In this document: piece by piece, positions 8,520 to 16,686 of the stretch | Layout: each line of letters begins with the position of its first letter | Position numbering within the stretch: position 1 is the first letter of the stretch | DNA from: SZUA-584 sp964441275 | Lineage (GTDB): Bacteria; Bacillota; Clostridia; Christensenellales; SZUA-584 | Reading direction: 5' to 3' | Assembly (NCBI GenBank): GCA_964441275.1 | Contig: CAYTUG010000001.1 | Span: forward strand, 85,465 to 149,464 | Length of the DNA stretch: 64,000 nt | Made by a program: the position numbers and the translations under genes | The notes under the pieces: generated by a model | What the model was told of the DNA's origin: nothing | What the model saw: the letters and a program-made list of their open reading frames with translations, nothing else | The model's database searches: none

Positions 8520-9050
8520 ATGCAAAACCCGCAGTACAAAAGAATCTTGTTTACAAAAGAGGATATCTTAAACCGCGTTTCTTCGTTGGGAGAAGCAATT
8601 TCTAAAGATTACGAAGGCAAAGAGCTTGTGCTGGTAGCTCTTTTAAAGGGTTCGCTTTATTTTTGCGCCGATTTAACCCGTGCCGTTACAATACCCGTCA
8701 TGATTGATTTTATGTCAATCGGCGTGTACGCCTCGAACCAGTCGGGTATTGTGCGCATAACAAAAGATCTTGACATAGACATAACCGCAAAACACGTTTT
8801 AATATTGGAAGACATCGTTCGTACCGGTTTAACATTGGGATACATAGTACAAACTTTAGAGGCGCGCCGCCCGGCCAGCGTAAAAATATGCTCTTTGTTT
8901 GTCAATCCCACCCAAAGGCTTATCGATGTCCCGTTAGCCTATACGGGTTTTACGGTTTCTAACGAGTGGCTGATGGGATACGGCATGGACATAGACGAAA
9001 AATGGCGCAACCTGCCTTATGTAGTCGAAATTGAAAAAGCCAACGGCTAA
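8520..9050 (+). CDS. hpt: Hypoxanthine phosphoribosyltransferase
   Basis: A 176-residue cytosolic purine salvage enzyme that makes IMP or GMP from hypoxanthine or guanine and PRPP. The PRPP-binding motif is VLILEDIVRTGLTL (residues about 92-105), with the flexible-loop region DFMSIGVYASNQSGIV before it and a C-terminal DEKWRNLPYV segment typical of bacterial Hpt. GGAG lies ten bases before the ATG, inside the end of the preceding gene; only three bases separate the two genes, so they are translationally close. Length is standard. In many Firmicutes hpt neighbours tilS and ftsH, which is not the case here. Confidence 0.95.
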   Translation: MQNPQYKRILFTKEDILNRVSSLGEAISKDYEGKELVLVALLKGSLYFCADLTRAVTIPVMIDFMSIGVYASNQSGIVRITKDLDIDITAKHVLILEDIVRTGLTLGYIVQTLEARRPASVKICSLFVNPTQRLIDVPLAYTGFTVSNEWLMGYGMDIDEKWRNLPYVVEIEKANG

Positions 9051-9164
9051 TTAATCTAATTATTCGGTTTTTCGGGCTTGTTTTGTATCATTTTGTGTTA
9101 TTATGCCTTTACTCATGATATAATTATTTATGGTTTTGAAAAAAGTATTTAGGGAGTGTATATT

Positions 9165-10688
9165 ATGTTTTGTGCAAAATGTGGCTATAACAACCCCGAT
9201 GATTCTTCCTTTTGTTTGCAGTGCGGCACTGCCGTAGCAACCCAAGCTGCGCCCGCTCAAACTGCCCAGCAGCCTCAATATCCGGCTACAGCGCCCAGAC
9301 AATATCCAAAAAAGAAGACGGGGCTTATAGTTGGGATTATTATCGTTATTGTTTTGTTAGCAGCCGCGGCGGCGGTATATTTTTTCGTTTTAGATTCGCC
9401 TGCCGGCAATTGGTACTGCGCACAGCGTGCGGTTGCGCTTTATTTCGGCGACAACAATACCGCTACCCAATACACGCTTTCCGGCACAAACAGAATGAAA
9501 TACGAATTTAACAAGCTGAGCGGCGCCGGTTATTTAATCTCCGAAGGCTCCCGGCTTTCTTTTAAGGTGTCCGGCAACACTTTGGAGCTTGATTCAAACA
9601 GAATTCTGTTCTTTGAAAGATTAGACAAACATTCCCATATTGGAGAAGTCATGCTTGGGGCGTTAAACGGCGTCTGGACAAGCGACGGGGCTAAAAAGGC
9701 GTTAGAGATAAAAGACGGTAAAGCCGATGTGTATACCGCAAATGATAAACAGACGGGTATGTTGTTTTTTAACTTGAACAGCGGCGAATTCACACTTAAC
9801 TTAGGCGAAGAAACCGTCGCTTTCAAAGTGGAAGATGATAAACTGAATTTCGAGTTTGAAACGTTTTCCAGGGCAGATAAAAATTTTAACATTGAAGAGT
9901 TTATTTCAACAGAATCTGCGATAACCGGCACGTGGTATGAAACGCAGGATAAAGGATTTATCACCTTTTTCCCCGATGGTACTTTAAGCTATCAACACAA
10001 CAATTACGGCGGCATGGGAACGTACGTCTTCGATGAAAGCATAGGCGGCGGTTCCTTTCAATATCACAAAGACCCGCTGGAGCAAAACCCGTTGGTTTTT
10101 ACATACATATTTCATTTGGAAGGCGAAAGGCTGGTCGTGGGGGAGCAGGAATATACGCGCACTCGCGTTGAGCTGCCCAAAGCCGTACCGCCTGTTTTGG
10201 GCGCATGGTATGAAACTACGGGCATGCACGGAACGTTAGAGTTTTTCGAGGATAACACCGCCTCTATGTCTATAAACAACAACATATATTACGGCTTTTA
10301 CATATACTATGATTTAAGCGGCTTCGGACAGTTTACAGTAAATTACCCGGAGTTTGCCGTCACTTATGACTTTTTGATTGCAGGTGAGACGTTAACGTTT
10401 GATGACTTTAGCTACACAAAAAATTATGTTGAGCAAAAAGGATCGCTGATTTTTGGAACATGGAGCAGCGTAACCGGGGTTAAAGGAACGTTCTTCTTTT
10501 CAGAGTATGGCAACGGAGTTTACTATGACATTGACGACAAATCATACAATGGCATATTTACTTTCGATACTACTCTAAAAACGGGCATAATGACTTTTGA
10601 AGAGAACAGCTTATCAGCCGATTTCTATCTGCAAGATGGGGAGCTTATTGTTTGGAACGAAAGGTTTGCAAGAGACATTGCTAATTAA
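9165..10688 (+). CDS. Zinc-ribbon, membrane-anchored protein with repeated beta-rich domains
   Basis: A 507-residue protein. Residues 1-22 form a zinc ribbon (CAKCGYNN...CLQCG), residues 25-50 are a Pro/Gln/Ala linker, residues 52-74 a single membrane helix, and the rest is an extracytoplasmic region. That region holds at least four related units of about 70-85 residues, each opening with a W motif (NGVWTSD, TGTWYETQD, LGAWYETTG, FGTWSSVTG) and rich in aromatic residues, suggesting lipocalin-like beta barrels. The start is the ATG at 9165, eight bases after AGGGAG; a GTG at 9156 overlaps that site. Zinc-ribbon membrane proteins of this layout are common in Clostridia and their role is unknown. 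Confidence 0.75.
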   Translation: MFCAKCGYNNPDDSSFCLQCGTAVATQAAPAQTAQQPQYPATAPRQYPKKKTGLIVGIIIVIVLLAAAAAVYFFVLDSPAGNWYCAQRAVALYFGDNNTATQYTLSGTNRMKYEFNKLSGAGYLISEGSRLSFKVSGNTLELDSNRILFFERLDKHSHIGEVMLGALNGVWTSDGAKKALEIKDGKADVYTANDKQTGMLFFNLNSGEFTLNLGEETVAFKVEDDKLNFEFETFSRADKNFNIEEFISTESAITGTWYETQDKGFITFFPDGTLSYQHNNYGGMGTYVFDESIGGGSFQYHKDPLEQNPLVFTYIFHLEGERLVVGEQEYTRTRVELPKAVPPVLGAWYETTGMHGTLEFFEDNTASMSINNNIYYGFYIYYDLSGFGQFTVNYPEFAVTYDFLIAGETLTFDDFSYTKNYVEQKGSLIFGTWSSVTGVKGTFFFSEYGNGVYYDIDDKSYNGIFTFDTTLKTGIMTFEENSLSADFYLQDGELIVWNERFARDIAN

Positions 10689-10757
10689 CTATTATACGGC
10701 CGCTTATAGTCGCTTTGATGCGGCGCAAATATCAATATGACTGATAAAAAACTAATG

Positions 10758-10784
10758 AAAGCCGGCGGCAAACCGGCTTTTGTT
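10758..10784 (+). terminator. Intrinsic terminator
   Basis: AAAGCCGG and CCGGCTTTT form an eight-pair stem around a seven-base loop, followed by TGTT. It ends the zinc-ribbon protein transcript, 70 bases after the stop codon. The convergent dUTPase gene ends 80 bases further on. Confidence 0.8.
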
Positions 10785-10865
10785 AATTCCTGAATGTGGC
10801 GCCTGCCGCGTACGAACAAAATAACCCGCAAAGCAAAATTTTTGACAGCACGGTGCAACAAGCCG

Positions 10866-11249
10866 TTAATCTTTGCTCAACATTTTATCCCGCAATAACT
10901 CGTAACCTTTTTTTTCGGATGTGCCGCGCTGCCGCGCAAAATTCTCTTTATTCTTCGCAATGTATCTGTTATAAAGCTCTTGTGCGTCCATACCGGTTTT
11001 TAAACACATGCTTATAAAAAAATGAAGTATGTCAACAAGCTCGTCTTTAACCTTGCCAACTTCCACCGGACTTTCATTCTTCCACCATTTAAAATTAACT
11101 TCGTCAATAAGTTCGGCAAGCTCGGATATCATGGCAAGCGTTTCCTTTTGTATCCACTGCTCCATTGTAATGTCCGTTAAACCGCGGCTTTGTATAAGTT
11201 CGGAATCAAACCGCTTCTGATACTCGAATATACTTTCCAGCTTGTCCAT
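10866..11249 (-). CDS. dUTPase/MazG-like all-alpha NTP pyrophosphatase
   Basis: A 127-residue protein of the dimeric all-alpha NTP pyrophosphatase superfamily, closest to dUTPase_2: it should hydrolyse dUTP to dUMP and pyrophosphate. The metal-binding pattern is seen as ETLAMISELAELIDEV (ExxE) and KDELVDILHFFIS (ExxD), with KWWKN between. The ATG at 11249 has GGAGGGG seven bases upstream, inside the end of the M16 peptidase gene, with which it overlaps by 44 bases in another frame. The same superfamily includes MazG, so another nucleotide could be the substrate. Confidence 0.8.
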   Translation of the reverse strand: MDKLESIFEYQKRFDSELIQSRGLTDITMEQWIQKETLAMISELAELIDEVNFKWWKNESPVEVGKVKDELVDILHFFISMCLKTGMDAQELYNRYIAKNKENFARQRGTSEKKGYELLRDKMLSKD

Positions 11250-12510
11250 AAAACCCCTCCAAACAATCATCAAGTTTCTCGCGGTTTTCGATTTTACCCG
11301 CAAAGACCGCGGACATCTTGTCAAAATCAAATACTTTATCTATTATGTCCGCCACACGGGAAGGCGTGACGGCGTTTATCTTTTCCAATATTTCCGCTTC
11401 GTCATATACTGTATCAAGAAGCAGCTGCGATTTGCCCATTGCGCTCATCTTGGCGTTAACGCTCTCCATTGACAGCAGGTAATTGCCTCTTAATTGGTCT
11501 TTACCCTGCATAAAATCATCTTGACTGATTTTCTGTTCCTTTACCGCCGCAATCTCTTTCGCCATAAGCTTTAGAACAATATCGGCATTTGCAGCGCTCG
11601 TGCCCGCATAAAGTGAAAACATGCCCGAGTCTGTATATGAAGACGGGTATGAATATACCGAGTAAGCCAATCCCTTTTGCTCGCGTATAGACTGAAACAA
11701 GCGCGAGCTCATGCCGCCGCCCAAAACATTGTTAAGCACCGCTAACGCAAATCTGTCATCATCGCCAAAGGTACAGCCCGGAAAAGAAAGGCACAAATGA
11801 GTTTGCTCAACATCTCTCTCTATGTACATTACGCGCGCCCGGGGCAAAAATGGTTGAGTGCAGTCCGCCGGTTCTTTTTTGCTTCCCCTGTTGTATTCTC
11901 CTATTTTTGATTCGAGCGTCTCTATTAGCTGCTGCTGCCTGTAGCGCCCCGCCACAGAAACCACAACGTTTGCGGGATAATAATGGTTTTGCAGGTAGTT
12001 CGCCAAATCCTCTCTGTTAAATGACGATACACTGCGGGCAGTGCCGAGTATAGGCTGTGCAAGAGTGCTCCCCGTAAAAAACAACTGAGAGTTTTTTTCG
12101 TGCGCAAGCTCTTCGACATTGTCCCCCACCATAGCAATCTCTTCCAGCACCACCCCTTTTTCTTTTTCAAGTTCCTTCGAATCAAGCGTCGGGTTGATAA
12201 AAAGATCGCACAGTACGTCTATTGCGACATCGAGCTTGTCAGGCACAACACGGGCGTGATAGCAGGTGCATTCCTTTGCCGTAAACGCATTCAGCTGCCC
12301 GCCGACCTTATCCATCTCCACCGCAATATCAAGCGCAGTCCTCTTTTGCGTGCCCTTAAACATCATGTGTTCAATCAAATGCGAAATACCGCTCTCCTCC
12401 GGGCTTTCGCATGTTGAACCGGTTTTTACCCAAATGCCAATAGCCACTGAATTATAATTATTTAGCTGCTCGGCAATTACTTTAATGCCGTTCCCAAGTT
12501 TTGTGAGCAT
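11206..12510 (-). CDS. M16 family zinc peptidase, YmxG/mitochondrial-processing-peptidase type
   Basis: A 434-residue single-domain-pair M16 protease. The inverted zinc motif HLIEH is near residue 46 (GISHLIEHMMFKGT), with a distal Glu within EEIAMVGDN, and the C-terminal half carries the LGGGMSSRLFQSIREQKGLAYSV segment typical of this class. In Bacillus the relative YmxG lies beside pnp and dapG; here it lies in a three-gene minus-strand run with an inactive deacetylase-like gene upstream (34-base overlap) and dUTPase downstream (44-base overlap). AAGGAG is six bases before the ATG. Cytosolic by its lack of signal. Confidence 0.92.
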   Translation of the reverse strand: MLTKLGNGIKVIAEQLNNYNSVAIGIWVKTGSTCESPEESGISHLIEHMMFKGTQKRTALDIAVEMDKVGGQLNAFTAKECTCYHARVVPDKLDVAIDVLCDLFINPTLDSKELEKEKGVVLEEIAMVGDNVEELAHEKNSQLFFTGSTLAQPILGTARSVSSFNREDLANYLQNHYYPANVVVSVAGRYRQQQLIETLESKIGEYNRGSKKEPADCTQPFLPRARVMYIERDVEQTHLCLSFPGCTFGDDDRFALAVLNNVLGGGMSSRLFQSIREQKGLAYSVYSYPSSYTDSGMFSLYAGTSAANADIVLKLMAKEIAAVKEQKISQDDFMQGKDQLRGNYLLSMESVNAKMSAMGKSQLLLDTVYDEAEILEKINAVTPSRVADIIDKVFDFDKMSAVFAGKIENREKLDDCLEGFYGQAGKYIRVSEAV

Positions 12511-13145
12511 GTATTCTCCTTAAAAAGCATTTCATTTATCTTTAGAATAGTATAACCTTTATCGCTCACAATTTGTACTGCTTTTTCAAATTCGCATATA
12601 TTGTTTGCAAAAATGCCTACAAACATATCTTTGCGCAAACTTTGTTCAAACAATTTCGGCCAGTCCTTATTTCGTGTAAGCACCCTTAAATCTATCGAGG
12701 GCGCAACAAGGCGCACGTTTCCGCTCTCTTTGTACTGCATGACAGGAATGGTGTGCCCGCCTCCAACGTACATCCCTTTATCGCTTTGTGCGTGCTTATC
12801 GCACACATAATACCCAACCCCATGCCCTTTTTTGCGCACCGCTTCTATAGCCATATCGTCTTGCTGGCACAGCGTACAAAAAAAGAACGTACCCTTTGCG
12901 TTTGCCCGCTCCAACACATCGATATAGGAATCTATATCGCTTTTGCTGTCGACCATTATTTGTAGCGCAACATTGTCTTCTCCTGTGCACCCTTTCATAA
13001 CCGGCGCGTTTGCCGTATGCCAAAGCCCTCCGAAAGAAGCGAAATAAACAAACACAATTATTGCGCATATACAGCAATTTATTACCGCAGTATGATTGCT
13101 CTTCAAATGTTTCACCACCGGTATATATTTATTCAAACAGCTCAC
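12477..13145 (-). CDS. Membrane-anchored polysaccharide deacetylase-like protein, probably inactive
   Basis: Up to 222 residues. After one N-terminal membrane helix (INCCICAIIVFVYFASF) comes a NodB-like fold: NVALQIMVDSKSDID, YIDVLERANAKGTFFF and KKGHGVGYYVCDKH. The usual catalytic FDDGP is replaced by IMVDSK and the HxxxH zinc site is missing (VCDKH lies where NHTYSH is normal), so deacetylase activity is unlikely. The start is uncertain: GTG at 13145 has no proper site, while a TTG at codon 14 has GGTGG eight bases upstream. It overlaps the M16 peptidase gene. This matches the deacetylase-like protein often seen beside ymxG and pnp. Confidence 0.65.
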   Translation of the reverse strand: MSCLNKYIPVVKHLKSNHTAVINCCICAIIVFVYFASFGGLWHTANAPVMKGCTGEDNVALQIMVDSKSDIDSYIDVLERANAKGTFFFCTLCQQDDMAIEAVRKKGHGVGYYVCDKHAQSDKGMYVGGGHTIPVMQYKESGNVRLVAPSIDLRVLTRNKDWPKLFEQSLRKDMFVGIFANNICEFEKAVQIVSDKGYTILKINEMLFKENTCSQNLGTALK

Positions 13146-13286
13146 CTCTTATGCTCAACCCCTTTTGTTGCCACAAATATAGCCAACCACAAAAAACGGC
13201 TAATGGGTGCTCAACAAACGGTTTGTCGGCCTAAAAGCTATCTGCATCAAAATTGCGTTTTTTTCAAAATATGATAGAATGTATGT

Positions 13287-14006
13287 ATGAAAAACGATAT
13301 TGTTTGTTTGCAAAAGTCAATAGAACAAAGTAATAATATTGTGTTTTTAGGCGGTGCGGGCGTATCTACCGAAAGCGGCATACCCGACTTTAGAAGCTCA
13401 GGCGGGCTTTACAACAAAGAAAATTCATATAAGCCCGAGACTATATTATCAAGCAGTTTCTTTTCCTCATACACCCTTGAATTTTTTACGTTTTATAAAA
13501 AGCACATGGTTTTCTTGGATGCGCAGCCAAGCGCCGCACACAAGAAATTAGCGGAGCTTGAAACCGCAGGCAAGTTAAAAGCGCTTATAACACAAAATAT
13601 AGACGGACTGCATCAAAAGGCGGGAAGCAAAAAAGTGCTTGAGCTGCACGGCTCGGTATACAGAAACACATGTCTAAAATGTGGCAAACAATACGGCATA
13701 TCTTATATAATGCAAAGTGATGGAATCCCAATATGTTCGTGCGGCGGCATTGTAAAGCCGGACGTAGTATTATATGAAGAACCTTTGAATATGGCGGTTT
13801 TTGACGAAGCTATCAGGTTTATCTCTCAGTCAGACCTGCTTATTGTGGGCGGCACATCTTTAGCTGTTTATCCTGCGGCAGGGCTTGTCAACTATTGCGC
13901 CGGCGAATTAGTTCTTATAAACAAACAGCAAACCCCTTACGATACGAAAGCAAATAATGTTTTCCGGCAGAGTATAGGCGAAGTGCTTGGCGCATTAAAA
14001 ATTTAG
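13287..14006 (+). CDS. cobB: NAD-dependent protein deacylase (sirtuin)
   Basis: A 239-residue Sir2 family enzyme that removes acyl groups from protein lysines using NAD. Motifs are complete: GGAGVSTESGIPDFRS for NAD binding, TQNIDGLH, catalytic His in LELHGS, a zinc module with CLKCG and CSCGG, and GGTSLAVYPAA. Length is normal for bacterial CobB. No clear AGGAGG is present ahead of the ATG at 13287, only AGAATG. It is transcribed alone, divergently from the M16 operon. Confidence 0.95.
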   Translation: MKNDIVCLQKSIEQSNNIVFLGGAGVSTESGIPDFRSSGGLYNKENSYKPETILSSSFFSSYTLEFFTFYKKHMVFLDAQPSAAHKKLAELETAGKLKALITQNIDGLHQKAGSKKVLELHGSVYRNTCLKCGKQYGISYIMQSDGIPICSCGGIVKPDVVLYEEPLNMAVFDEAIRFISQSDLLIVGGTSLAVYPAAGLVNYCAGELVLINKQQTPYDTKANNVFRQSIGEVLGALKI

Positions 14007-14081
14007 CTTAAAACCCACGCTTTTTTTTATTTTTAAGTCGTGCTATAATCATAAACGTCAGACAGTTATACGGAGGTTTTG

Positions 14082-15080
14082 ATGAAAAAAAGGACTGGCT
14101 TTTTAATATTATTATGCTTTCTTTTGCTTTTGTGCGCTTGCACAAACGAAAGCGAAGATAAACCGGCAGATGAAGACGATGATCCGGACGATGTGATTAT
14201 TGATTCGCGCATTCAAATAGGGTTTAGCCTTTCGCAAGAGGGCGCTTTTTATGAGCAGTTTAAAATAGATGTTGAAAACATCTGCGGGCGGTTAAACTAT
14301 AAACCAATCATCATGACTGCTAAAGACGTGCAACAACAACTGCGCGATATTAAATCTATGCTCTCGTCGGGTGCGCGGGTAATTGTTATTGACCCGGTAA
14401 ACGGAGATAAGCTGGAAGAGGTGGTGGCCGAGTGCGAATCGTCCGATGTGCCTGTCGTTGGTATACTACGGGATATAAACACTAATTACAGCACACTTAT
14501 ATCCATTGAATATAAAGCCGTGGGAGAGGCGATAGCCAACCATGCATCCGAACTGTTTTCGCAAAACGACGAAGGCGGGCGGTGCGCAATATTAAGGCAG
14601 GATTTTAGCAGTTGCGCATCTCAACTTTTAACCGATGGTTTTATTAACATGCTAAATGCAAACGAAAAGCTGTCGCTGTTTTCTGAAATACCTTGCGAAA
14701 CCGAAGAGCAGGCATATAACGAATGCAAAAAAATTATATCCGTTGAAGGCGTGAATTATATTTACGCACACAATTCTAATCTTGCGCGCGGCGCAATGCG
14801 AGCGATTAAAGAAAGCCAAAAGAAAGCGTACCTTGCGTTCTTCGGAGCAGATATGGATTTAATAAAATCCGTAGAATCTAAAGATATTGAAATGGCGGTA
14901 TTTATAGGCTCGGAAGAATTAGCCGAGTATTCTATGGGAGTTGCCAACGAATTTATTAACAGCGCAACATACGAGCCTATTTCCTACATACCGCTAACAA
15001 TAAATATAGCGACGTCCGAAAGCGCTGCAAAATATGTCTCGGAGTCGCTTTCTGCACAAGTCGTCGAGGATCAGGAATAA
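14082..15080 (+). CDS. Sugar-type substrate-binding lipoprotein (RbsB/ABC type)
   Basis: A 332-residue secreted lipoprotein of the periplasmic-binding-protein I group. The signal peptide ends in a lipobox LCAC at residues 18-21, followed by an acidic linker (EDDDPDD). The body shows the two-lobed pattern IQIGFSLSQEGAFYEQF, ARVIVIDPVNGDKL, GRCAILRQDF and YIYAHNSNLARGAMRAI. The real start is the ATG at 14082 with CGGAGG six bases before it. No permease or ATPase gene is adjacent, so it may be an orphan sensor or pair with a distant transporter. A TATAAT at 14043-14048 is a likely -10 element. Confidence 0.82.
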   Translation: MKKRTGFLILLCFLLLLCACTNESEDKPADEDDDPDDVIIDSRIQIGFSLSQEGAFYEQFKIDVENICGRLNYKPIIMTAKDVQQQLRDIKSMLSSGARVIVIDPVNGDKLEEVVAECESSDVPVVGILRDINTNYSTLISIEYKAVGEAIANHASELFSQNDEGGRCAILRQDFSSCASQLLTDGFINMLNANEKLSLFSEIPCETEEQAYNECKKIISVEGVNYIYAHNSNLARGAMRAIKESQKKAYLAFFGADMDLIKSVESKDIEMAVFIGSEELAEYSMGVANEFINSATYEPISYIPLTINIATSESAAKYVSESLSAQVVEDQE

Positions 15081-15115
15081 TTTGCACAACGCAAAGGGGC
15101 CAAAAGCCGGAATAA

Positions 15116-15955
15116 TTATTCTTGTATATAGGATATCCCCACACAACCGGGCCCGGCATGTGTGCCTATAACACCGCCGATCTCGCAAACATGATTACGG
15201 CCAATATCCAAATGCGAACTTAAAAAATTCGTAAATTCTTTTAACATTTCAGGCGCGTTTGAATGTCCTAAACATTTTATGTATTTTTCATCGGGCGGGC
15301 TCTCTTTTATCTGATTAAGCACCCAAAGATAAGCGGCTTTATGCCCTCTAACCCTGCCAACCGCTTTAACTTCGCCGTTTATCACGGACACTAACGGCTT
15401 AATATTTAGTATTTCCCCTATCAAAGCTGCCGATGAAGACAGTCTGCCCCCCATTTTTAAGTATTTTAGAGTATTGACAATCGCCAAGAACTTAATTCTG
15501 CCCGTAAGCCGCAAAAGCTGCCGGTGGATATCCTTTGCACATATTCCTTTATCCCTTAGCGCAATAGCCTCGTAAACTAAAATAGCAAGCCCCATAGTAG
15601 CGGATTTAGAATCAACAAGATAAATATCATCCGAACCTACCATATCCTTAGCTATGACGGCCGATTGATATGTGCCGCTTAATTTGCTCGATATAACTAT
15701 CAAAATAACTTCGTCTCCGGCATCGGTATATTTTTTAAACAGTTTGTGAAAATATTCAGGATTTACCTGGGAAGTAGAAGGAAGGACGGGGCTTTTACTT
15801 AACATTTCATAAAATTGTTCCTTTTTTAAGTCCACACCATCCAAATATTTTTTGTCGCCGAAAATTACACTTAGCGAAGCTATTTCTATCCCCAATGTTT
15901 TTTGTTCTTCAAGCGGTATATCGCTAGTGCTGTCTGTGATAATTCTAATCGCCAA
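15116..15955 (-). CDS. DegV family protein, likely fatty-acid-binding FakB type
   Basis: A 279-residue cytosolic DegV protein. Characteristic segments are ITDSTSDIP at the start, the Ser/Thr pocket of LPSTSQVNP, and ISSKLSGTYQSA. DegV/FakB proteins bind a fatty acid and present it to the kinase FakA, which makes acyl phosphate; no fakA is in the window. The start is TTG at 15955 with GGAGG six bases upstream. It lies 15 bases behind a FabT-like MarR gene on the same strand, so the two are very probably an operon, which fits a role in exogenous fatty acid use. Confidence 0.85.
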   Translation of the reverse strand: MAIRIITDSTSDIPLEEQKTLGIEIASLSVIFGDKKYLDGVDLKKEQFYEMLSKSPVLPSTSQVNPEYFHKLFKKYTDAGDEVILIVISSKLSGTYQSAVIAKDMVGSDDIYLVDSKSATMGLAILVYEAIALRDKGICAKDIHRQLLRLTGRIKFLAIVNTLKYLKMGGRLSSSAALIGEILNIKPLVSVINGEVKAVGRVRGHKAAYLWVLNQIKESPPDEKYIKCLGHSNAPEMLKEFTNFLSSHLDIGRNHVCEIGGVIGTHAGPGCVGISYIQE

Positions 15956-15970
15956 AATGCGCCTCCAGTG

Positions 15971-16426
15971 TTATTTATTTTTTAGGAAAAACGATTCTAA
16001 ACTCTTAAGTCCCCTTACTAAAACTTCAACTTCTTCTGAGGACAGCACTGCTAAAACATCATCGATCATTTTTTCATGAAAAGCCTGATGCATCAAATCG
16101 GCACGCCCTCCTTTTTCAGTAAGATAAATCCGCACAATACGCTTATCGTGTGCGTCTTTTTTTCTTAAAATATAGCCTTTTCTGTCAAGAAGCTTTACTG
16201 CCGTAGTAAGGGTGCCTGCAGAAATATTAAGAGCTTGTGCGATATCGGAAGAGCGGTTGTTACCGCTTCTTTGAGCATCAGCAACAGCCTCAATAACGTG
16301 CGTTTCCCGAACTGAAAGATTTTTAAACTCTCCCGTTTTAAGACAGTCTTCCTCTATACACAATATTTGGTTGAATACTTTAACAAGAAAATAATTGAGT
16401 TCTTTACTTAAATCTATTGTAACCAC
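15971..16426 (-). CDS. FabT-like MarR family repressor
   Basis: A 151-residue winged-helix regulator. It aligns along its length with what I recall of streptococcal FabT: FNQILCIEE at the start, FKNLSVRETHVIEAV, the recognition region NISAGTLTTAVKLLDRKGYI, the wing KKDAHDKRIVRIYLTEKG, and FHEKMIDDVL followed by LVRGLKSLESFF. FabT represses fatty acid synthesis genes with acyl-ACP as co-repressor. The GTG start at 16426 has only a poor site (GGGG overlapping it), so the start may be off by a few codons. Directly upstream is a 6+6 palindrome, see 16436. Its partner gene is degV; no fab gene is in the window. Confidence 0.82.
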   Translation of the reverse strand: MVTIDLSKELNYFLVKVFNQILCIEEDCLKTGEFKNLSVRETHVIEAVADAQRSGNNRSSDIAQALNISAGTLTTAVKLLDRKGYILRKKDAHDKRIVRIYLTEKGGRADLMHQAFHEKMIDDVLAVLSSEEVEVLVRGLKSLESFFLKNK

Positions 16427-16435
16427 CCCAAAAAG

Positions 16436-16450
16436 GTTTGATGTTCAAAC
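16436..16450 (-). promoter_or_regulatory. Putative FabT-type operator
   Basis: GTTTGA-TGT-TCAAAC is a perfect inverted repeat with six-base arms and a three-base centre, ten bases upstream of the FabT-like gene start. It agrees with the TTTGANNNTCAAA core known for FabT sites in lactic acid bacteria. This suggests autoregulation of the fabT-like/degV operon. Confidence 0.6.
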
Positions 16451-16686
16451 AATTTATTATTATATATAATTGGAGTTTCCATGTCAACATAAATCGTCAA
16501 ATAATCTGTTATTGGCAAGTTGTAAAATGAATTATCCTTTTTTCTACAATTTGGGTTATCAAAAGCACCGCTTTTTGCTCTTATATTTTTTTATTCAGTT
16601 ACACAATTACATAATTATTTGTGCTATAATAACTGACTGAAACAATATACAAAAATTCAAAGGACTTTAAGGATTAAGGAGATATT

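Noticed and set aside
12105..12116. Other Spo0A-box cores (TTCGACA) in the window
   Set aside because: Several seven-base matches occur inside coding regions, as expected by chance; only the 27411 site has matching flanks and lies in a promoter region.
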